A stretch of 64,000 bases of DNA from Marinobacter sp. NP-4(2019) (GTDB lineage Bacteria; Pseudomonadota; Gammaproteobacteria; Pseudomonadales; Oleiphilaceae), in contig NZ_CP034142.1 of assembly GCF_003994855.1 (NCBI RefSeq), forward strand, positions 3,658,001-3,722,000. The letters run 5' to 3'. The notes beneath the pieces were generated by a model, which worked only from the letters and a program-made list of their open reading frames with translations, was not told the DNA's origin and searched no databases. Below, piece after piece: positions 35,094 through 41,092 of this stretch (its first letter is position 1; every line of letters begins with the position of its first letter). The translations under genes and the position numbers were made by a program.

Positions 35094-35837
35094 ATGGATG
35101 AACTGCTGATTCACGCTGAGTCACTCCAGAATATGATGATAGCCAGGGCGACAACTCCCGCCCCAGTATCCGAACTGGATTTTGCCAAGGCCAGAACAGC
35201 CCTGATGCAGTCCTCCCGGATAGAAGGCCTTCTCCCAAAGATGGTTCTCACTTGCCGAGACCCCGCTCAATTTTGGTCTTACATCAAGAGTAGATTCGGC
35301 ACATACGAGGAAAGACGGCAGCATATCTGGAGTGAGTTTCGCCCACTATTGGACAGGCTTGAAGCTGGCGGCTCTCCCTCTGATGACGCAGTTACCGAAA
35401 GCCTGGAGCGGTTTGATTCTCAGAATATACACGCTGCATGGTCAAAAGCAGTAGATAGGAGATATTCAGATCCCGAAGGGGCTATCACCATGGCTCGAAC
35501 CCTTCTTGAGAGCGTCTGCAAACATGTGATCGAGCAGTCCGAAGGTATCGAGTATGGGAAAGCTGATGATCTGCCGGTCTTGTACAGAAAAGCATCCCGC
35601 GCCCTTAACCTTGCGCCAGATCAGCATGTTGAGGAAGTCTTCCGGAAAATCCTCGGCGGGTGTACCAGTGTTGTGCTCGGGTTGGGCGAGTTGAGGAATC
35701 GAGTGGGTGATGCGCACGGTCAAGGCCCAAGGCCTGTCAAGCCGCTACCTCGCCATGCTGAACTCGCGGTGAACTTGTCGGGCACCATGTCTGCCTTCTT
35801 GATAGCAACACTGGAAGCGCGAAAGGAAAAACGGTGA
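35094..35837 (+). CDS. Abortive-infection C-terminal (Abi_C) family protein with HEPN-like motif
   Basis: The 247-residue product has a variable N-terminal part (1-105) and a C-terminal domain resembling Abi_C (PF14355): GAITMARTLLESVCKHVIE, DDLPVLYRKASRALNLAPDQ, then VVLGLGELRNRVGDAHGQG and HAELAVNLSGTMSAFLIATLEAR. The segment RNRVGDAH contains an R-x4-6-H pattern like the catalytic motif of HEPN ribonucleases (Arg/His near 201-208). It starts 23 bases after hsdR on the same strand, so it is likely the last gene of the RM operon. RNase activity is inference. A plain HEPN-like accessory without activity is the alternative. Confidence 0.75.
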   Translation: MDELLIHAESLQNMMIARATTPAPVSELDFAKARTALMQSSRIEGLLPKMVLTCRDPAQFWSYIKSRFGTYEERRQHIWSEFRPLLDRLEAGGSPSDDAVTESLERFDSQNIHAAWSKAVDRRYSDPEGAITMARTLLESVCKHVIEQSEGIEYGKADDLPVLYRKASRALNLAPDQHVEEVFRKILGGCTSVVLGLGELRNRVGDAHGQGPRPVKPLPRHAELAVNLSGTMSAFLIATLEARKEKR

Positions 35838-35933
35838 ATGCTGTTTTGGGCAAACCTTCCAATGCGACGAAAACAATAATACACCCACCAAGTACCCAAC
35901 ACAGAATCAACTTCCACCTCGAATGTCTCTAGG

Positions 35934-36506
35934 TTATGCGCTGCATTTGGCTTGGCGGCAAGCCCTCTTCACTGATGCTGTCGAGATTCCAAAATACTCC
36001 GCTGTGGCCTTGATGCTGGCGCTGTTCTCCTGACGCCACTGGACCACGGCGGCATCATCGATCACCTTCTCACGCCCCAGGTTCTTCCCCTCAGCCCTGG
36101 CCCGTTCGATCCCGGCCATCTGCCGTGCCTTGATGTTGGAGCGCTCCAGCTCCGCCATGGCTGCCAGCATGGTCAACATGGCCTTGCCCATGGGAGTGGA
36201 CAGGTCGAAGCCCTCACGGATGGACACCACTGCGACACCCTTGGCCTTCAGCTTCTCGACTGTCTCCAGAACGTCGATGGTATCCCGGCCCAGACGGTCG
36301 ATGGCGTAGACCACCACGGTATCTCCCTCCCTGACGTAGCCCAGGAGCTGCCCGAAGCCCTTCCTGTCCTTGGCCTTGATCGCTCCCGAGGTCGCCTCGT
36401 CGTTGAACCACTTGTTCACCTTGTAGCGGTTCTCGATGGTGTGGCGCTGGGCGTTGATGGTCTGTTCGTCGGTGCTGACGCGGGTGTAGGCGATGATCGC
36501 GGACAT
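35934..36506 (-). CDS. Serine recombinase (resolvase/invertase family)
   Basis: The 190-residue product has the catalytic Ser in IIAYTRVSTDEQT (Ser11), the active-site arginines in YAIDRLGRDTIDV, and the long helix MLTMLAAMAELERSNIKARQMAGIERARAEGKN. It ends in a C-terminal Hin-type helix-turn-helix (SIKATAEYFGISTASVKRACRQ). This size fits resolvases and DNA invertases such as Hin/Pin/TnpR. ATG 36506 has GGGAG upstream; a GTG-like start 5 codons earlier is weaker. No transposase and no obvious invertible segment lies nearby, so the substrate may be the inverted repeat just upstream. Confidence 0.9.
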   Translation of the reverse strand: MSAIIAYTRVSTDEQTINAQRHTIENRYKVNKWFNDEATSGAIKAKDRKGFGQLLGYVREGDTVVVYAIDRLGRDTIDVLETVEKLKAKGVAVVSIREGFDLSTPMGKAMLTMLAAMAELERSNIKARQMAGIERARAEGKNLGREKVIDDAAVVQWRQENSASIKATAEYFGISTASVKRACRQAKCSA

Positions 36507-36558
36507 GCTTGGATCTCCCATTGGGTGGCTCGCTATCTATGGCTCAGAATATAGGGAG

Positions 36559-36589
36559 TGGATCATAGCGTGTCAACAGCAATGATCCA
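36559..36589. promoter_or_regulatory. Inverted repeat upstream of the serine recombinase (res- or operator-like)
   Basis: Arms TGGATCAT (36559-36566) and ATGATCCA (36582-36589) are perfect, with 15 bases between, 53 bases upstream of the recombinase start. Resolvases bind such sites next to their own genes. It lies in the gap 36507-36873, whose remaining sequence holds several G/C runs and no ORF I can support. Confidence 0.4.
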
Positions 36590-36873
36590 TCTTGCGAGGA
36601 TGCTCTCCAACATGGCTCACAGGGTGTACCTTTTGATCCACATTTAAACCGCCGCTCTGCATGGGGGCTAGACCCTCCCCAGTAAGTTGCCCACACCAGT
36701 AGCGGTCTTTGGGCATCCCCCACCCGGTCCTATTTTTCGTAGTCCTATGTCGGGGGCCAGGGGGGGAAGCACCGTAAGCGAGCGCGTTAAATACCCCCTC
36801 GCATTTCTGCAGCAAAAAAAGTGGTTAAGCCTAAGTCATTCACCGAAAAGAAAGGAACGAGGCCCGAGAAGAC

Positions 36874-37047
36874 TTATCGTTGCCCTTTAGCTCCCTGCAT
36901 ATATGCCTGGAGCTTCTCGTTGGCAGTAGCCCCTCTCCGCCCTGCCATCTGTGCGTATCGCTGATACTTACGTATCCGGACTTCCGGAAGTATCTGCTTT
37001 CGCTTGAGGACTGGCCCAACCGCGATATCCTCGGGGTCTCCGAACAC
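36874..37047 (-). CDS. 57-residue basic hypothetical protein downstream of Bro-N gene
   Basis: A GTG at 37047 lies 10 bases after the Bro-N stop and is preceded by AGGAG, which overlaps that stop codon. The frame runs to a TAA at 36874-36876. The product begins MFGDPEDIAVGPVLKRKQ and continues with a very basic helix-like middle (RIRKYQRYAQMAGRRG) and an end AYMQGAKGQR. No cysteines are present. Family unknown; the charge suggests nucleic-acid binding, which is inference. Confidence 0.55.
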   Translation of the reverse strand: MFGDPEDIAVGPVLKRKQILPEVRIRKYQRYAQMAGRRGATANEKLQAYMQGAKGQR

Positions 37048-37057
37048 AATAGGTCTC

Positions 37058-37633
37058 CTATGCAGCGGTGATCACGCTCATGCCATGACGTGTTAACGCT
37101 TCGACAAGCGAGCGAGGCAAGTCGTAGTCGAGAGCAACCTCATCTACAGCGAGTTGATACCGACGTTCGTGCTCCTGGGGGTTGTTGAGTGCCAACCAGT
37201 GAAGGTGCTCAGTCCTCCGGTCGAACTCTCTCAATGCCGGTAATGCCTTCTCTCGGATGTTCTCAGCAAGAGCATCCAGCAGCTCCGCTCTGATCTGTTG
37301 CTGCCCTTCGAGGTAGATCCCTCGTTTACGAATCGAAGGCAGCACTTCAGAGACAACCCACTCCTCAAACCTCTCGGCTGACGGGAGCTTGGAACTGAAG
37401 ATGAGTCTGTATACGTCTCGTTCAGCAATGACCGCCATTTCCTGAATCCCGCCCAATGTAGGGATACCCCGTTTCAGGGGACCCTTACAGTGTCGGCCTA
37501 TCGCGTTTTCCGGTTTGGCATACCCAAGAACCTGGGCTACGTCTCTACCGACAAACCAAGGTTCACCGTCTATCAGGAGTGAGCGAACTCTTTCACCTTC
37601 GAAGACAAAGGAAAGCGTTGGAGTGCTTTTCAT
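37058..37633 (-). CDS. Bro-N domain protein (phage antirepressor-like)
   Basis: The 191-residue product has an N-terminal Bro-N domain (about residues 5-110): VRSLLIDGEPWFVGRDVAQVLGYAKPENAIGRHC, MAVIAERDVYRLIFSSKLPSAERFEEWVVSEVLPSIRKRG. The C-terminal half is a helical region rich in Glu, Leu and Arg, not the usual KilA-C or ANT domain. Bro-N proteins bind DNA and often act as antirepressors in phages and mobile elements. The ATG overlaps the rnhA stop by four bases (ATGA), so the two are made together. Confidence 0.85.
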   Translation of the reverse strand: MKSTPTLSFVFEGERVRSLLIDGEPWFVGRDVAQVLGYAKPENAIGRHCKGPLKRGIPTLGGIQEMAVIAERDVYRLIFSSKLPSAERFEEWVVSEVLPSIRKRGIYLEGQQQIRAELLDALAENIREKALPALREFDRRTEHLHWLALNNPQEHERRYQLAVDEVALDYDLPRSLVEALTRHGMSVITAA

Positions 37634-38154
37634 GCTGCTGCCTCCCGGTTACCGGCACAGCCCCCGAGGTTGAACTCGTAGTCGCCCTGATTACGGTATT
37701 GCCGGGTGGTCTGGCCATGTGCAGCAGCTACAGCCAGTCGATCTGCTAGCTCATTCTGGGGATGGCCGCAATGTCCTTTGACCCATCGAAGGTCTACGCT
37801 GTGCTTGTTCAGCAGCAAATCTAGCTCCTGCCAGAGGTCGGCATTCTCTACCGGCTTCTTGTCAGATTTCCGCCAGCCATTGCGTTTCCAGTTGTGCCTC
37901 CAGTCCTGGCACCCGTTACGAGCATAGGCGCTGTCAGTGTAGATGGTGACCGTGGCATGATCTGCTCGGATAGCCTTGAGCCCCTCCAGAATCGCCGTAA
38001 GCTCCATCCGGTTGTTGGTGGTTGGGCATTCATGGCCGCTGAGTCTGAGTTGCTTACCGTTACCCTCCAATACCGCACTCCAGCCACCGGGGGCGAAGTC
38101 GGAGCCATTGCTCAGGCAAGAACCGTCAGTGTAGATAGTGATGATCGATGTCAT
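37630..38154 (-). CDS. rnhA: Ribonuclease HI
   Basis: Degrades the RNA strand of RNA:DNA hybrids. The 174-residue product has all four acidic catalytic residues: D10 in IYTDGSC, E51 in RMELTA, D74 in IYTDSAY and D138 in NELADRLA, plus the flexible-loop His (WVKGHCGH, H128). It also carries the basic protrusion WRHNWKRNGWRKSDKKPV. It is a second, island-borne copy relative to the housekeeping rnhA expected elsewhere. AGGA lies eight bases before the ATG. It begins an operon with the Bro-N and 57-residue genes. Confidence 0.95.
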   Translation of the reverse strand: MTSIITIYTDGSCLSNGSDFAPGGWSAVLEGNGKQLRLSGHECPTTNNRMELTAILEGLKAIRADHATVTIYTDSAYARNGCQDWRHNWKRNGWRKSDKKPVENADLWQELDLLLNKHSVDLRWVKGHCGHPQNELADRLAVAAAHGQTTRQYRNQGDYEFNLGGCAGNREAAA

Positions 38155-38392
38155 GATTGCGTCCTCATCGTCGAAAGCGACTGGCTCCCTTCAGGCAGAC
38201 AGACCAGTGGACGGACGCTACCGCCTACCTGACCAATCGCCTTCGAGGATGTCACTGGGTTAAACAGGAAGATTCACTCGTGGTCGGCTCTGGGAGTGGC
38301 CGACGGTGAGCTTGTGGGAACAGACAAGGGAATGCTGACAACGGTGATTCACCATCATCGGTGTCCGTGTCAGGAGTCAGTCATGGGTGAAG

Positions 38393-38553
38393 CATCAAGT
38401 CGTCTTGTGGTGTCAGCTACTGGGGTAACCACAAGATGACTTGATGTTGGTCTCTGGAGAAAGACCAGAATAGGAAATATCTGATGGTGATAATGAAATA
38501 GTGATCATCTTATGGAGCAACCATAAGACCCACTGAAAGTGGGGCTTCGCCCC
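38393..38553. other. Cluster of hairpins in a 759-base gene-free stretch
   Basis: The gap 38155-38913 holds no convincing gene longer than about 35 codons. Within it are five hairpins. H1: 19-base arms 38393-38411 / 38428-38446 with one mismatch. H2: GGTCT/AGACC 38449-38466. H3: TCTTATGG/CCATAAGA 38508-38528. H4: CCCACT/AGTGGG 38529-38543. H5: GGGGC/GCCCC 38541-38553, which shares bases with H4 so only one can form. The stems of H1 (CTTGTGG…CCACAAG) and H3 (CTTATGG…CCATAAG) are related. This could be a structured RNA or a protein-binding region; which strand is used is unknown. Confidence 0.45.
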
Positions 38554-38913
38554 ATCCGCTCCCACCACCTTTAGCTTGTCAGGTGTAGCCGACTTCAACG
38601 CAGTGCCCCATCAATTCATCTGCGCCGGTCTTGTCCGGTTCATGTCTGCCCCAACTGCCACCACGTCCAACGAGAACGGTGGTGCGTTCATACAGCTCAT
38701 GCCGGAGACTCAAAGGGAACGGAGCCTCGTGGATGACCGCTGGTGCGGCTACCGGTGAGGTCTTGAATAAATCTGCACGTTGAACGCGCTTCCTTCTCCA
38801 ATACTGTCACCTAATTGAACGTCGCCGATCTTGTAGAGATCTTGCTAAATCTGGAAATTCGAAGGAATTCTATTGAGAGCCTGACTTTAAACGACAAATC
38901 GGCACTTCGGGCC

Positions 38914-39696
38914 TCATGCCTCTCGGATCTCAAACTGATAGCCAGGCTCAGACTGCCTATTCTGAAAGCGAGTGTAAGCCTCATCATCGTAGAGGGTCGA
39001 TGTAACGATCTTCGAAACCGGGATCACCACTTCAAAGTCACCGGGATACAAATGGCCAAGCGCCCCACCGTCCTCGCCTTCACCATCCTCGCTATCGTCC
39101 TCGGAGATCTCGACTAAAACCTCTGAGTAGTTGGTGCTGAAAGTTACCTGCCCGGTTTCCGGTGACCGGAATCCAGAGAATACGGGCAAGAGTCTCAGCT
39201 CCTTTTCGTCCGCCAAGGGATCGATCGTCCTGATCACATACCCGACATACACTTTCCCGTTTTCAAGAGTCACCAACATCGGCAAAGAACGTTCGATAGC
39301 CCGCAGGACCAATCGTTCGAAGTCCGCATTCTTGATTGCCAGCTTGTAGGGCCAATGTGTTCCAGTCAGTAGATTCAAGAGATGCCCGCCGACTATTCCA
39401 TACAGGATGGTCACCAGCAAAAGTGCAGCAACTTGTAGACCAAAACCCCCAACAGATGGGCTCAAGCCAAGAAGGGCCGATGCCTGGGCCAGGTACTCAA
39501 CAAACCCCACCTCCCATGCGGTGAGCAGCATAAGGGTAAGGCCAGCCATAACGAGAATCGCTACTCCGTAAAGAGCGGCAGAGAAGTAAAGGGTGTAACC
39601 GTTTGACCGAGCGATGCGGTAACGGGAGAGGTGCCAGCTATTTGCCCACGAATAACCGGCAATTAGCGGGATGATTATGAGACTGAGCTGGGTCAC
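38914..39696 (-). CDS. Hypothetical membrane protein with soluble C-terminal domain
   Basis: The 260-residue product has three or four N-terminal membrane segments (LSLIIIPLIAGYSW; LYFSAALYGVAILVMAGLTLMLL; GLQVAALLLVTILYGIVGGHLL). From about residue 115 it has a soluble part with LPMLVTLENGKVYVGYVIRT, which recalls DUF6338-type proteins with an Sm-like strand pattern, and an acidic loop (ISEDDSEDGEGEDGG). The GTG start overlaps the stop of the upstream small membrane gene by four bases. Function unknown. Position at the island end and pairing suggest an accessory module. Confidence 0.6.
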   Translation of the reverse strand: MTQLSLIIIPLIAGYSWANSWHLSRYRIARSNGYTLYFSAALYGVAILVMAGLTLMLLTAWEVGFVEYLAQASALLGLSPSVGGFGLQVAALLLVTILYGIVGGHLLNLLTGTHWPYKLAIKNADFERLVLRAIERSLPMLVTLENGKVYVGYVIRTIDPLADEKELRLLPVFSGFRSPETGQVTFSTNYSEVLVEISEDDSEDGEGEDGGALGHLYPGDFEVVIPVSKIVTSTLYDDEAYTRFQNRQSEPGYQFEIREA

Positions 39697-39956
39697 TGTT
39701 TGACAGCGACTTTTTCAGCCCTCTTGAGAAAGGAGTTGACCCGTTCATCGCTCAGATAGTCTGAAGCCTTACGGTAAGCAACTCCATTGCCTGAGACGGA
39801 GTAGTGCTTATGGGCATCACTCCGTTCACTTCTAGCTTGCTCGCCATACCCCATGGCAAGTAATTTTTTGATCCACATAGCCAGAGCCCTCCGTCGACTG
39901 AATTCTAGCCATAGCCATAAAAATATACAAACAGCGGGAGAAAGAAGATCAACCAT
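39693..39956 (-). CDS. Small hypothetical membrane protein
   Basis: The 87-residue product starts with one membrane helix (LLSPAVCIFLWLWLEF), then a basic segment and a charged helical tail ending RAEKVAVKQ. The family is not recognised. Its stop overlaps the start of the 260-residue membrane gene (GTGA), so the two form a coupled pair at the right end of the island. Confidence 0.55.
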   Translation of the reverse strand: MVDLLSPAVCIFLWLWLEFSRRRALAMWIKKLLAMGYGEQARSERSDAHKHYSVSGNGVAYRKASDYLSDERVNSFLKRAEKVAVKQ

Positions 39957-39968
39957 TGGGTCAGAGCG

Positions 39969-39989
39969 TGTACAGAAAACTGGTACAGA
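39969..39989 (+). repeat. Paired GTACAGA boxes, right end of island
   Basis: TGTACAGA (39969-39976) and GGTACAGA (39982-39989) are 13 bases apart, like the pair at 26474-26494, and 62 bases before the right att core. A short CCCTTGA motif is also shared by both ends (26410-26416 and 40014-40020). Either arm-type integrase sites or the remnant of an older copy of the integrase start region. Confidence 0.45.
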
Positions 39990-40051
39990 TGACGACTATT
40001 GAAATACGGCAAACCCTTGAATATCATTGCCTTAAAGGATTGGATAGGGTC

Positions 40052-40081
40052 TCGGTGGTTCGATTCCGCCTCCGGGCACCA
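40052..40081 (+). repeat. attR core: 30-base direct repeat of tRNA-Phe 3' end
   Basis: Exact copy of 26369-26398. No tRNA can be folded here because the bases before it do not provide the other arms. It marks the right boundary of the island. Confidence 0.92.
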
Positions 40082-40096
40082 TTAAGAATTCTGACG

Positions 40097-40122
40097 AAGC
40101 CCGCCTTGTGCGGGCTTTGTTG
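40097..40122 (+). terminator. Displaced terminator of tRNA-Phe
   Basis: AAGCCCGC and GCGGGCTT pair around a five-base loop, followed by TGTTGTTT on the plus strand. With the island removed, this hairpin would lie about 15 bases after the tRNA CCA, the expected place for its terminator. Confidence 0.7.
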
Positions 40123-40136
40123 TTTCTGGAATCCTC

Positions 40137-40934
40137 CTACTTCTGACCTGTCGGCTTATACGCCCGATACCCCTGCCCGTCAGCACCCTTCTTGACCGTA
40201 AAATACTCGGACCTCGCGACCAACAAATCAGAAAACTTCTTGGCGCCGTAGGTCCTGGGGTCGAAATCCGGGCGGGTGCGCTTGAGGAAGGAACCGGCTG
40301 CGGAGAAGCTCGCCCATCCCTGATCGTCCTGGGTTTGCTCCCAGGCTCGCTTGAGCAGTGCCACTTCCTCAGGGAGCTTTTCGGATTTCTTTTTTGGAGC
40401 TTCTTTTTCCGTTTTCGCCGGTTCATCCGGCGCCACTTCCTCCGGATATTCAAGGTTCTCGGTGAAAAGAAAATCATCACAGGCACTGCGGAACGAAACC
40501 GGAGTCTTCTTCTCGCCGAATCCGAAGACATAGATCTCGGATTCCCTCAGCCGGGAAGCCAGTTTGGTGAAGTCGCTGTCGCTGGAGACAAGGGCGAAAG
40601 CATCGAATTTGGAGGAGTAAAGCAGGTCCATGGCATCAATGATCATGGATGCATCGGTCGCATTCTTGCCCTTCGTGTAGGCGAACTGCTGGATGGGCTG
40701 GATGGCCAGTTCATTGAGCACGGTCTTCCAGTTCTTGAGACTGTCCACCGACCAATCACCATAAGCCCGCTTTACAACCACATGCCCATGAGAGGACAAC
40801 TCCTCGATGATCAACGGCAATTTCGACAACTGAGCATTGTCTGCATCAATCAGTACGGCAATTTTTTTATGCTGTTCAAGATCTTTCAACGGCACCCTTC
40901 CTTTGTTGCTGTATTCCAGACATTGAGCATACAC
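40137..40934 (-). CDS. NYN domain protein with OST-HTH/LOTUS domain
   Basis: The 265-residue product has a PIN-like NYN nuclease domain: KKIAVLIDADNAQLSKLP (first acidic residues), KNATDASMIIDAMDLLY, and FALVSSDSDFTKLASRLRE. A low-complexity Lys/Glu linker follows (about 175-195), then a C-terminal LOTUS-type winged domain (LLKRAWEQTQDDQGWASFSAAGSFLKRTRPDFDPRTYGAKKFSDLLVARSEYFTVKK). This LabA/DUF88-type layout is linked to RNA binding and probably RNA cleavage. It lies just outside the island, so it is probably a chromosomal gene. Confidence 0.88.
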   Translation of the reverse strand: MYAQCLEYSNKGRVPLKDLEQHKKIAVLIDADNAQLSKLPLIIEELSSHGHVVVKRAYGDWSVDSLKNWKTVLNELAIQPIQQFAYTKGKNATDASMIIDAMDLLYSSKFDAFALVSSDSDFTKLASRLRESEIYVFGFGEKKTPVSFRSACDDFLFTENLEYPEEVAPDEPAKTEKEAPKKKSEKLPEEVALLKRAWEQTQDDQGWASFSAAGSFLKRTRPDFDPRTYGAKKFSDLLVARSEYFTVKKGADGQGYRAYKPTGQK

Positions 40935-41038
40935 GTTTTGAGTGAAAAGAGACTTATCAGACAGTTCGCCAAGCCGCCCGCAGCGTCATTAGGAATGATG
41001 ACATCCACTACAGGTCCAAACCATAGTCCCTAAACAAC

Positions 41039-41066
41039 AAAGCCCCAGCCAAATGGCCGGGGCTTT
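41039..41066. terminator. Terminator between TonB receptor and NYN gene
   Basis: AAAGCCCC and GGGGCTTT arms enclose an inner GGC/GCC stem. On the minus strand it is followed by TTTGTTGTTT, so it should end the TonB-receptor transcript. Confidence 0.8.
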
Positions 41067-41092
41067 ATCTGTCTTACGGCCACACCGGCCGT

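Larger units (their letters stand above)
26399..40081. mobile_element. tRNA-Phe genomic island with type I RM and other accessory genes
   Basis: The 13.7 kb segment is bounded by the two 30-base att repeats and begins with a tyrosine integrase right after tRNA-Phe. Contents in order: integrase, MarR-like regulator with a coupled small ORF, hsdM, broken hsdS, hsdR, an Abi_C/HEPN-like gene, a serine recombinase, small ORF–Bro-N–rnhA, a hairpin-rich gap, and two membrane orphans. No conjugation or replication genes are seen, so it is an integrative element that cannot transfer by itself or needs a helper. Both flanks are ordinary chromosomal genes. Confidence 0.92.

Noticed and set aside
36573..36815. 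80-residue minus-strand ORF between the recombinase and the small basic gene
   Set aside because: No ribosome-binding site, unusual composition and no coupling to neighbours.
38576..38758. 60-residue plus-strand ORF in the hairpin-rich gap
   Set aside because: TTG start without a ribosome-binding site; overlaps no operon and shows no coding-like pattern.
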